Assembly: GCF_010093535.1 (NCBI RefSeq)
Contig: NW_022985170.1
Coordinates: forward strand, 1,854-65,853
DNA: 64,000 bases
Origin: Lindgomyces ingoldianus
Lineage: Eukaryota > Ascomycota > Dothideomycetes > Pleosporales > Lindgomycetaceae
Direction: 5' to 3'
A model generated the notes under the pieces. The model was not told the origin of the DNA. It saw only the letters and a program-made list of their open reading frames with translations, and ran no database searches. Within the stretch, counting starts at the first letter, position 1, and each line of letters opens with the position of its first letter. This document shows, in pieces, positions 1 to 12,100 of the stretch. Both the position numbers and the translations under genes were made by a program.

Positions 1-1870
1 TTTTTACTATTAATTTACTTAATTTTAGTAATTTCCCTTTTCTTATATAATTTATAAAGTAATATAATGTTAATTATAAGTTACTTTTTACTAGTAGTGC
101 TTAGCTTAATAAGGTAATTATATAGAAACTTTAAATTTATACAGATTACTACTAGAATTAGTAGTAGTTTAAGCATTTATATAATTTACTATAAAGTTAT
201 ACTAAAAGTAATTACATTATTAAACTCTCTAACTATTCTATATAGTTTACTAGTAAGAACACTTTTAGTTACTCTTTTATACTTAGTAGAATTCTAGTGT
301 ATAATGTTACTTAGTATTTTAAAGTAGTTACTTTACTTTATATAGTTTTTATTACTTAATATAATTAAAAATTCTAGCTATAAGCTAAGGTTTTTATTAT
401 TAGTAAATAATTTATTTATAAAGATAAATAGCTTTACATAATTAAGCTATAATAGTAGAAAGGTAAGACTATACTTACTATTATCTATCTACTATTAGAT
501 TTATGTGTTAAGTGTGTTAATATTATTATGTAAAGAGTCTATAGTTTATATAGTAATAAAAAGGTTAAATACTACCTCTAGTTAACATATAAATGCAATG
601 TATACCTCTTTTACATATTACTTAATATATTATTATGCAGCATTTTTATTTTTTAAGTTAATTATATAAAAGTAGCTTACTTATCTTTTCTAAGTAAAAA
701 CTACTATGTTATATGTAAGTTTAATCTTTTTGCTATTAAACTTAATAAGTTGCTTTTTTACTAGAATAGTCTTACTTTTTACATAAAACTTTACCTTCTG
801 TAGTTTTTTCTTTTCTCTTTACATAAAATCCTTTATTATAATGCTTAAAGTGTTATATAAATGCTTCTAGTTATTTCTAGGGCCTATGTTGTGCATATAG
901 TGCATATTTGCCTAACCTTCTAGAATATCTAGAAAGATGTCTGTGTACTAAGTTTTTTAGATATCTAGCTATTAACATAAATTAATAAAGATCCTTATTT
1001 TGTTTATAAAAATGTTATATAGTTAACTTATATAGTTATTATTTTTTTTATGCTTTTTAAAATTATATAATTTTATTTACTAGAAGTTTTTCTTTAGCAG
1101 TTTCCCTTTAGAGTAGAAGTTTATATAAGTTGTAATGTAGTATAGATTATGCAGGTGGTATTAGTGGTGCATACACTACTGCAGGCAGTAGTGTGTACAA
1201 TTAAGGGTGTAGAGCAGGCGTTAGGTAGAGTAGCATGTATTATTTATACAGTAATTAGTGTAGTGCTAGCTAAAGTGTAGAAGTAGGTAATGCTAGTATA
1301 TTTAGTGTTAATAGTAGCATTATGTTTAGTCTACTTCTGTGTAGAGCTTTATATAGTAATAAAGGTTGCATATAAAGCTTTTCTAGTGTAATTACTTTTT
1401 TTTATGCTATATTATATAGCTTTTAGGCTTAGGTACTTTTAGTGCTTAGCTATAGTATAATTTCTTTATTCTTTAGCACTTATATAAGCTCTTTTTTAAA
1501 TATATAGCTAAGTGCTAAGAAGTCTTATAGTGTCTATTCTTTAAAATCCTTTATATATGCACTTAGAAAAGTAGCGCCTTTCTAAGTTATTATATATAAA
1601 TTAGTAATTATGTAACTTATGTATAATTAAGTTTATAAGCTTATTAGAGCTTTTAATATGTTAATTTTATTATTCTAGTACTTTAGGCTAGTCTTATTTT
1701 ATAGTGTTACCTCTAATATCTTTATGTCTTTTATAAGTTATTTATATAATAAGAATTATTTTTTATTTTTTCTATTATTACATAAAGTTATTAGTTACTA
1801 ATAAGATTTTATTATAATAGTATAGTTAATTACTTTTTTAGTAGATTATGCAGGTACTGCTGTTGTCTAG

Positions 1871-2102
1871 CTGCTAGGTTGTGCAGCTTTAATAGCTTTA
1901 GTGTGCGCCTTACACTATCTTCTTTTTACTTTGTACAGTAGCAGAGCTTGCTATATAATATAAAAGATTAATGTGCTATTATCTAGCTACTAAGTTATAT
2001 AGCTTTAGTAGCTTTAGTGTGTGTCTTATACTATCTTTTTTTTACTTTATATAGTAGTAGAGCTTACTATATAATGTAAAGAATTAATCTGCTATTCTAA
2101 AA
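1871..2102. repeat. 116-bp tandem duplication with transition-biased divergence
   Basis: Two head-to-tail copies, 1871-1986 and 1987-2102, align over about 110 bases. I count about 17 transitions and one transversion. About 14 of the transitions read C-to-T or G-to-A from copy 1 to copy 2, and about nine of these turn CA or TG into TA, the classic RIP context. The direction suggests that the second copy was hit harder, although both may be mutated. Confidence 0.8.
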
Positions 2103-2103
2103 A

Positions 2104-2227
2104 ATAAGTAACTAAATAAAGTACTTTATAAAGTATAAGTACTTTACTATTACTCTTTTTAAAAGATAAGTAATAAAATAAAGTACTTTATAAAGTATAA
2201 GTACTTTATTATTACTTTTACTAATTT
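2104..2227. repeat. 62-bp AT-rich tandem duplication
   Basis: Two copies begin at 2104 and 2166. Each holds a near-palindrome around AGTACTTTATAAAGTATAAG followed by TACT. Differences are few and mostly C/T. It directly follows the 116-bp duplication, so this part of the element was built of short tandem arrays. Confidence 0.7.
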
Positions 2228-2425
2228 ATAGTTAATTAAATTAACTACTAATTAGTGTTAAATAGGCTTTAATAGCTAGCTGCTTATAGTATAAGCACTT
2301 AAGTAGTAAGAGTAAGAGTAGTGTACAGTGTGCACAGTGTATAAAGTAAGTAAGGTAAAGGTAATATGTTTTTAGTTCTATTACTCTTATCTTTCCTTTA
2401 TATAGAGGAAAAGAGGGATATCTAG

Positions 2426-2540
2426 ATGTTCGCGCACAGAGGTTCGCGCACAAGCATCATGTAACATAGATACGTGATCCTGCTCGTGCGCGATCGCTCG
2501 TATCCAGGCCGCGACGCTGCTGCTGCGTACAGACAATAAG
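2426..2540. other. GC-rich island inside the AT-rich block
   Basis: About 115 bases rich in CG dinucleotides (GCGCGATCGC and neighbours) sit inside otherwise almost pure AT sequence. It contains a close direct repeat of GTTCGCGCACA at about 2428 and 2442. No open frame or RNA gene signature is visible. It may be a later insertion or a fragment that escaped mutation. Confidence 0.6.
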
Positions 2541-4600
2541 CTTATTATATATTATTTTTTATAGTATTTAGTAAAAAAAAGCTTTATAAGTAGTAGTTAT
2601 TAACTAAGTAATACTTTATAATATTTTCTTTTATATAGCATTATTAGTAAAACTTTAAAGTATTATTACTTAAAATAAAGCTAATCTTCTTACTGCTCTT
2701 TTAGCATCTAACACTATATATTTATTCTACATATAGTAGGGATATACATAGCAGAAGTAAGAGATTTAAATAATGCTAAAAATAGCCTAAAGTAAAATTA
2801 TGTTAAATGTTAATATATAAACTTTTTTAAACTACCTCTTTTTTCTAGGTGTAGTGTTGCACTTTATTAGTAAGTATACTTTAGCTTATTAGTTTAGTGT
2901 CTTAGCATTTTTTATTAAACTAAACACTAACTAATAATACTATGTAAATATTAACTACTAACACTATAACATTTTAATTAGCTTTTATAACTTATATAGT
3001 AACTATACTAAAGTAAATTAAGCGCTAGAGATTATTAAAGTTATTAATAACTTTAAAATTATATTAAAATTTTATTATTTAGTAGCTAATAATATGTTAA
3101 ATAATAATAATAAGACTATTTCTACTTTTACTTAACATCTTAATATGCCTCTTACCTCTAAGCACTGTATATGCTGCGCTAGCTATATAATCTAGCTAGT
3201 AGTAAAAGTAGTTATCTATAGTAAAAAAATAAGCGCTTTTAAAGTAAAGCTTACTTAAGCAGCTTCTTAAAAATAATTTAACCTTTATTACTACTATAAA
3301 GTTATTAAAAAACTTTATAATTTTATAAACATAGTGCTAGTATTATATAAATAATAAAAAGCTTTTATAACTTTTTAAGCTACTTTTAATAATAATAACT
3401 TTTTTTAAAGCTTTAGAACACTTAATCTTATACAAAATAATAGTGTATACTAGTATAGTATTTATTTTATGCTTCTCTGCTGTTTTAAGCTTAAGGACAC
3501 TATTACTAAGTTTATACATAAGTAAAAAAGTACTAATAATAACTTTATAAACTTTACTATTTTTAGTAACTTTACTCTTACTAAAGTTATTACTAAAAAT
3601 AAATAAAAAAAAGTTAATTACTTTTATAAGTTTTTTAAAGTCTTTTACTTTATAATAAAACACTTTAAAGGTAACAGCTTTTATAGCTCTTTTTAGATGT
3701 TTATTATTAACTTATAACACTTTTATACTAAGCTTTTATATATAAGTAATAAACTTAAAAGTAAGAGTAATAATTACTACTTTAAATCTAGCATAGCATT
3801 TAGCATAAAAAAGTTACTTATATACTAAAAAAAGTTTATTATTAAGCTACTTATATCTTATTACTATATAGTAATAATTTTAAACTCTTAACTTTATTTT
3901 ATTTAGTTTAAAGACTACTAGAGAAAGCACTTTATATAGCATAAAAAAGCTAAAGCTTTAATAAAAGCTATTTTTTAAAAGTATATTAATACAAAGGCTA
4001 AAGCTAAGGCTAATAACAATAATATTACTTAAAAGCCTACACAACACAAGTTACTTAGTAGTAACTATTATAATAAAAGCTTTAAAAAGACTTTTTTTAT
4101 TAACATAAGCCTTCTTACTAGCAGCTGCTTATATAAAAAGTAGTAGAAAATAATAGAGTTGCAGCAGTACTATAATAGCTGCTATAAAGATGTTACTATA
4201 GCTAATAATAACAGCCTTTTATTTACTAACTTTTTTACTTAGTAAAAATAAGTTAGATAACTTTTTTACTTTACACTATATAAAATTACTTTTAACTTTT
4301 TATTTATCTTTTTTATAAGCTATAATTATAAAAGGTTTTTTTTTAAAAGTAGAAAAACTATTACTTATAATAAAAATAAGCTTTTTAGCTTAATAATTAA
4401 GGCTTTTTAACTATAAAAAAACTAGCTCTAGTAAGGTTATATTTATAGTAAAATAAAGGACTTAGTAGACTATATACACTGTAACATCTTATAAGCTGTT
4501 AAAATGTAAGAGGATTATAAGCTATAATAGTTACGCCCTATAAGTAGATTTAAATTCTCTCTTTATATTAAAACGTACTAACAAACTAAGAAGTTACAGC

Positions 4601-7600
4601 CTAAAAAACGGCGAGTTGAAACGTATTACGTACGGTTGGGAACGCTGATTAAGATGCCTTGCTGATATTCATACTGATCCTCCGTATGCTTTTGCATGGT
4701 CGTGAGCCTGAGGAGTCTGACCAGTGTCATACGCGACATTGCTTCGACTATCCTGCCAGTCTTTAATGCGCGTATCGGGCGCACCTTTGGGGCACGTTGA
4801 CGCTAGATTGGGAGGTGTTACTAAATGGGAGGTTGTGAGGCGTTGACGAAAGCTTGATCATTTATATAAATAGACAAAAATAAGTCAAGTGAGTAATTTA
4901 CACAGGCTGAGCGACGTTTAACGCCCATGGACTAAGATTCCCTGAGAAACGAATAACTTGGGAGCCTTGTTATGATTGTCGACGGCTTTACTTCAGATGA
5001 TCCGAGAAGGATGCTTGTGTTTTGGACGCTTGGCATTAGGAACGACATGCAGAGATCGAAAAGCGGAGATGGAAGCCATTACCACAAATCGTATCAAGAT
5101 TGGCCGAGCTATTATTGCTCAATTTTGTTGAATTGATTCGTTCCATCCACAGAGCGAGATAAACAACCTCATGCCTCTAGATTAGATCTAGCATTCAGGT
5201 TCCTCTCACAATAGTTCTTCATTCCCATATATAGATGCTCTTTGAGATTTCTCCTCAAATCAAATATCAGCGGCGGAGCGCATACACAACTGAATTCCGC
5301 TTCGGCGTCCACTCTCAGGCTGCCTCAATCTATTCTGTACTTGGCTTGTCCGCATCGGCTTCCGTGCAGCAAGTCCAGCATCTCCCTGAGCGGTACGAAA
5401 ACTGTTATGAAAGATTAGCTGCTTTCCTATCTTAAAAATTCTCATTTATTTTAGCTTACCCCTGTCTCGCCGCAATCCATAGGTTTGGCACTGCAGATCT
5501 TCAGACAGATTCCAGGACTCTGTCGTTCTTCCACCGGCGCGGCGGTAATAATAGAAGGGAGGATGGCTAAGAAGGCAAAGATGTAATGCTTCATTCTGAA
5601 TTACCAGCGTAAAATAGGGATCCAGAAGAGTGGTGGGGGGGTTTAAATGTTCATATAAGAGAGAACTCGTATTCATCAACCGGATAAAGATGAAGTTTTC
5701 TACCGCCCGATGGCTTGGCTTGCAGTTCGTTTTAATCGCTTTCCGCTATTTTCGGATATTCTTTTTGCCCATGTATTGTTCTTCTTTCGGTCCCGTACGT
5801 TGTGCGACTGCTCAGGTTTTGATGCTTCCATGGGAGTCCAAGCATGATGCGACATACCGATACCTAAATTTCCGGGGTTGTTTCAAGCGTAAAATTGGGT
5901 AGGACTAGCGAACGGGGTTCCAAAGAACGGTCCCTTTACTATAGGTTGAGAAAGATTGTGAGGATCGGCAGAGTTCCCGCTGTGAAGCCATTGAGATTGG
6001 GCGGTAGGGTCGCTGGGGGTCAGCTGGGGGTCAGCTGGAACCCGTCAAATGAGAAATTGCCGGAAAGATTTAATTTTGGGCCAAGAGAAGTAGAACGCTT
6101 TGAACCTTGCAGTAGGTTTAGCTTGGAAAGCTGGGTATTAGGTCCCTTCAAATAATAGAGCGTGGGCTAGTTCTACTAAGGGACACGTAACTTCGCTGAA
6201 GCGTTTTAGCTAGCGTGATTTGCTAAGCGCAAGGGGATCTAGGTTTATACCTCTAGGAGGCGATTACAGGAAAGAACTCGGGTTGTTCAAATTGGCAATG
6301 AGTTTAATCTCGTCGACCATATGCCTGTCTCCCAGCTCTGCTTCCCTGGAAAGCCCAGAGAGCCACGGTGTCACGAATATGGAGTCAGGAAATTGTTCTG
6401 TCATCAGAGAAGTTGGAGAATCTCCCATGTGCAAGGAAATCCGCAAGAGCCCTACAGCTTCGCCATTGTAGCGAAAACGCTTGAGAGTAATTCCTATTAT
6501 TAGAGTTTAGAACCATAAAGTTTCTCTAAAGGCTATGCCCTCCAGACGGACGACATTAGTTCTTGCCAGCTAGCCATCGCAGAGGCAACCATGGTATATC
6601 CCTTAAGATGGTCACAGTCCCAAGTCACGGCTTTCAAATATTGGATTAGGCTACGGTTCGTAGCGAACATGTGAATGCTCGCTAATGTCAACAATTCTTC
6701 CTACACGAGATTTTAGGTGGCATAGCTATAGACTAGCGCAAATTATGTCTTGGGGTGTAGGAAATCATCCTCTCTGAAAGCTGTGTTGATGATGCTGCAT
6801 GGCCTCATCAATATTCCTTACATTTTGCCTTGGGGTCACGTCAGCGTTGTTTTTTCAACCCACTTCAGAGTTTGGTAGCATATGCGAGATACAAGAAGAG
6901 AAATAAGCCCCTGAAGTCGCTCGCAGTTTTTATTATCAATAAGCTGCGGACGAGAGGTGAAGAGCAATATCGAATCCTGAGCTCCTGGAGATGGCACATA
7001 TATCTCGCCGAACATCAGGGGACCTGAGAAATCCCTCGACAATTCGATGCAAATATGATACCATGAAACCGCTGGTTTCGTCCACGCGGATGGGGAAAGC
7101 CTTCAAACGCGATTTTCCAGGCCCCCAACTGGAATGGTCACTCTTCGGGACCTGTGTTGTCTTGCGAAGTTCTAACTTTCTACAACTGTGACTATGTATA
7201 CACGCACCAATAGTGTTTACTAGCCAGGAGAACTTTTTATGCTAGAGAGGTTCCGCGGGTAAGTTAACCTTGTATGCAGGGGATTGGATAACATAAACGA
7301 AGGCAAGAGCTCTAAGAAGTGCTCTAATTTGAGGTCATTTTAGGTGTGAAAGAAATGAAAATTACGGCAGCTTGCTTCGGGTATCTGGGCTGTAAGGTAT
7401 ATACATTCTATTATGCACGCGAATCAACCGTTGGCTGACTATTCGTACATGTTTGGCTGTGATAGAGGAGTAGTGCGGAGCCCCGCCCGCCCTTACATGG
7501 GCTGTGGCCTCCTAATTATTTGTTTTTAAAGCTCCTTCAAGCTGGAAAGAATGGGTTGAAGCTTGTAGACGGCTTAGTGGACTATGCAATACTCCTTCTG

Positions 7601-9151
7601 CCCAGTCTTTGGCCTCCGTTATGGAATGTCTGGCCTCTTCCGGTAAGTGGTGTGCTACTCTCATCCTAGACGAGAATATCTATATCTCAATTTGTGAGGT
7701 ACTGCATCCGTAGGCTTGGGCATCCTTGGAATGCATTGAAGCACGCATTGATTGGTGGACTGGACAAAACCAGCTTGATGTGTGGCTACCAAGGAACGTA
7801 GGAATTAGGAAATTTCCCGTCAGTCATCTTCAATCTCGCTCATCGTATCGATCAGGAGGATCAGCCTTAGGATCGCAGATTTTTCCTTTGAGGAACTCGA
7901 AGGTTTTCAATGTTGATATAAGCCTAAAAACTCTACAGGAATCAGCCTGGGTTAGCGTTTGAGAACACTAAGGACAAATTACCTGAGCATCCCTGCTCTA
8001 CCCTATTGTAAGGATATCCCGAGATTCCAGAAGCAGATTCCAACACTAAATCCTCGTTTCGCCCGGCCCATTGTTGAAATGTTTGTTCGGTTACGATACT
8101 TAGCATCGGAGTTTTCGTCCGAGTGTAAAGGCTCCTGAGGGTCACGATAAACTTCTTGAGAGTGAATTTTCCACTACCCACCTTTCAGTCATGAAATACG
8201 GAGTAGAGATACGTGTTGTAGAGAGATAGCAGTGAAGTTGACTCAATTAGTATCCCCGATTAGTTTCCGAAATATCCACCCAAATGTGCATTAGTAAGCT
8301 AAACTAGTTTTTCCACATCGACAGCGCTTCTGACAGAACATCGCCCATATCAAAACCGCTAAGTCGAACGTTTGGAGGTTTGGGGAGTCCAAATTCCCTG
8401 TAGGCAATCCTGAATCCAGCTTTGTATTCATCCAACCTATGGCCGTCCTAGCATTGGACAGCATCTACAAGGTGCCGAATAGTGCTGACGAACTTGGCCT
8501 TATCAAGATCCTAAGCTCGCCTATCATTCTAGATTTCCTTGAAATTGGCAAGCGACCTAGGCACCTGCACTATAGGGACAACCACGCCGCTCTCACCGTA
8601 CCATCTCTATATGTTATGGTTAACACCAGAGACATGGTCAAAGATGAGGTTACAATTAGCAAGCTGTATTGCGTACTGTATTCATTTGCACAACAGCACA
8701 AGCGTTGGCATCAATTGGAAAATAGAGTCGATAGAAAAATGCATAGAGAATTTATAGAGCATACGTGTAGAAAATAAAGATGTAGAAGTCTATGGTTAAA
8801 GAACCTTAGCATTATCACCTAAATCAAAGGCCTCTACCTGCTTCTGCCGCATAGTGAGCTAGTGTTTATGCTGTTGTGCAAAGTATTGTACGAAAGTACT
8901 ATGGAATGTGTCCTATACATTCACCATCGAGCGTCTGGATCGGAGCTTATCATCTGCAATGTTCTAGGAGCCAGGAAGAACTGGCTGCCACCGAGATGAA
9001 AGCTCAATAGGCTCTCCGTATCTAAGGTATGAATATCATGATTGCTTAATCAAATATTCGTTCGATTGAATGGCCTGAAACCAAGATTATGACGTCCCCG
9101 CCCTCACCCGGAAGATTTCCAGCATCAAAGGAAAAGCACAGTCCCAACTAA
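4601..9151. other. Gene-free interval of normal composition
   Basis: About 4.5 kb with no convincing gene. The longest frame, 8439-8777 (+), would give 112 residues beginning MAVLALDSIYKV with no motif I recognise and no visible partner exons. Other frames are under 100 codons and overlap on both strands. Splice-like signals occur, but no pair joins long frames. It may be a diluted relic of old genes or repeats next to the AT-rich block. Confidence 0.5.
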
Positions 9152-12100
9152 TTAGTCACAGCCTCCCTTCCCCTTGACCTTCCCATCCTCTACGACCGGC
9201 ACCTTTGGGACATCCACACCCTCTTCTTTCCACTTCATACCAATATATGCATCGCTTAGGACTGTAACATCAAGTTTCTTCCCCTGGGTGTCTTCTGGCA
9301 AGTTTATCTTGGCTATAGCCTGCAGTCTCGTGCTAGTTGTATTTCCTCTAGCAGCCGTGTTCCAGCCCACGCGTTTCAAAGCTATCATCTCATCGCTACT
9401 AGGGTAACTAAGAACGACAAAGAAGCCCTCAGTCTGCGGCTTTGGATACCTCGGTGCGAAAATCCGTACGCCACCGGCGGTCATGCGCGCTACGTTAACG
9501 CGAGAGAGTTGAACGGAAATATTGGTGGCATTTATGTCCCGTGCGTCGACATTGATGCTTGGTAAGCGCCCGGCTGGTTCTAGGAACCGTTTCGTTGCTT
9601 CGGGTTTCACTCCTGCGAAACGCGCGGCTGTCTCGAGGACGGCGTTTGGGGTAGTTGTAGCCTCGACCAAGGACTTCGGGGTAGCTTTCGGGTGTTCCAT
9701 TCTCTTCTTCTCCTTCTCGATATCAACGCCTGGAAAGATAGCCAAAGGTCCATCGGTCGGCCAACGCGCGCATTTAATGCACTGGAGTAACGTAATCATC
9801 ATTTCGCAGCTCGAAAAATATCCCAGCTCAGTCAGCACATCTATGCTTGCTTGTACGATACGAATACTCTGATCAAGGACGCTGTTTAGATCCCCCACAT
9901 AGTCGGATATTGGCAGGTCGATCCGAGAGAAATGCGCTTGGAGCAGCAAGTAGGCTTTAACGTGGGGATCCCACATGGGCAAGCCGAAGTCATCAGCTTT
10001 GAGCGGAAGAGCAGCCGACATCTCTGCGTTAATAAGGTCTTCATTGTGGCGAACAGGAAGCTCGTCATATTCGATAGCGTGCGAGACCCAGGATAAGACG
10101 TCGGAGAATGTTGCGTCACGCTTGGCGTACTTGACCAGGTGCCGAATAGTCTTGTGAGAGAGGTAGTAATAACTCATGATCTTACCTAATGCCGTCGAGT
10201 CAATGTCACCAGTACCGCGTATAGAGATGCATGACGATTTGGCGAGCTCTTTCAATGAAGTCTCGACCAATTCGACCATGTAATCATTCGCTAAAGTTTG
10301 TGCGGCAATGGTATTGTGCTCTTCAGCCGATATCTCGAGTCCGTAGTATGATGGGTTCTTGTGCAATCGCCGGAAGAAGAATGTCCAAGTCAGGTAGTCA
10401 AGTGCGTCCTGCTTAGTAGCAATCGTTCCCGCGGATATTTCTGCGCCAAGATGGTTGTCGAGAACTTTATGTAAGGATGACTCAACGGGGAACCCAGTGT
10501 GTAAGAAGTGCTTGTAGAATTCCTTCTTAGCATCCTGAGTAAAGATGCGAGCAATCCCTGAGGAGTCGAACTGCGGGCGACCTGCACGACCCAGCATTTG
10601 AAGAACATCTGTAAGATCCATGTCTTTATACCCTTCGGTCTTTGCGTCGAAGAATTGAGTCCCCTTCACGACAACCAAATGAGCAGGAAGATTAACACCC
10701 CAAGCTAGCGTACTAGTAGCAATCAGTATCTGAATCTTGTTATTTGCGAAGAGCTCTTCGGACAGTTGGCGATCAGATTCCACCAAACCAGCATGGTGAA
10801 GACCGATACCAAAGCTAAGAGCTTCACGGAGTGCATCATCTTTAGCCCGCGATAGATAAAGGGCAAGGTCGTCTTCCGGCATGTGTAGGAAGCGCCGCGG
10901 GTTGTCCTCCATACCGCAGAAGTTTATCAAGTCTCGAGCTGTAAGTCGAGTCTGTCTCCGGGAAGCAACGAAGACAATGACTGGCTTCTCTGGAGAGTGA
11001 GACTTGATTGCAAGGAAGGTCGGCCGGTTCATGCTTTGCATAAGCGGACAGAAGCCTCGCTGTTCCGGGAAGCCATCAATGAAAATTTCCAGCGGCACCG
11101 GGCGGACTGAATGCCGGAAATTAAACAACCCTTCCTTTACGCCAAGCCAGTTTCCAAGATCGGTAGCATTCGCGCAAGCAGTTGACATGCCAAGAAGCCG
11201 GACAGATCCTTTGCTTTGTGAAGCAATATAGTTCATCCTGGAGACAATAATTTCGAGAATCGGTCCACGGTCACCGCCAAGCAGGTGAATTTCATCAATA
11301 ATGACTAAGCCGACTTGTCGAACATAACCACGCGTCTGCCAGCTTCGGCTGATGCCGTCCCACTTCTCAGGCGTAGTAATGATGATATCTGCATCGCGGA
11401 TAGTACGAGTATCCGGAGTGTTATCGCCTGTCAACTCAACAAGCTTCAACCCCATTGGGACTGCAAGACGTTTCCCCCAGTCATGCACTCGTTCGCGAAC
11501 AAGAGCTTTCATGGGAGCAATGTATACCACTTTAGAGCCTGGTTTTTCTCGGAACGCCCACCACATGGCAAGTTCTGCGGCAACAGTCTTTCCACTCCCT
11601 GTAGGAGATCCTAGGAGAACATTTGCCGGAGTGTGATATAAGCAATGAAAAATTTGTGTTTGCATGGGATTGAAGTACTGGAAACGTTTGGCGTACAGTT
11701 CCTCAAGAAGGGTGTTCTTGAGTGCCGAAATCGGCAATGGTTGTAGATTTAACAAGTCGGTGTATACGCTTTCTGTATCAGGTCGAATAAGATGCTGGAA
11801 AGACACAGGATGCACTGTCTCTGCGCCTAACCAGCGATCGGACACAACACGAACATAGATTTGCGAAGGAAGTGGATCTGTGAGAGGAATTGTGAAATTC
11901 AGCTCATGGTCATCATACAGCTTTCTTCTCGATAAGATAAAGTATTCGGAGTGATATATCTCTGAGGTCTCCGAATTCTCGACCCAGATCCAGTACGATT
12001 CGGAGGTTCCATGGTGACGGTCGTTCCACCGAAAGTCCGGAGTGAGAAATAGTTGGATACGGAGTACATCCCTATTCAAGGGTGCTATTTCGGCTTCGAC

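Larger units (their letters stand above)
1..4600. repeat. AT-rich, RIP-like decayed repeat block
   Basis: This stretch is made almost entirely of A and T, with TA, TTA, AGTA and CTATATAA words on both strands, and it changes abruptly near 4,600 to ordinary composition. No open frame resembles a protein. The few long frames, for example around 3343-3663, are low-complexity Lys/Ile/Phe/Tyr strings typical of AT-rich DNA. Internal tandem copies differ mainly by C-to-T and G-to-A changes. The simplest reading is old transposon or other repeat DNA destroyed by repeat-induced point mutation. The original element cannot be named: no terminal repeats, integrase or reverse-transcriptase motifs survive that I can see. 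Confidence 0.8.

Noticed and set aside
3343..3663. A 106-codon frame in the AT-rich block
   Set aside because: Lys/Ile/Phe/Tyr-rich text expected by chance in such AT-rich DNA; no motif.
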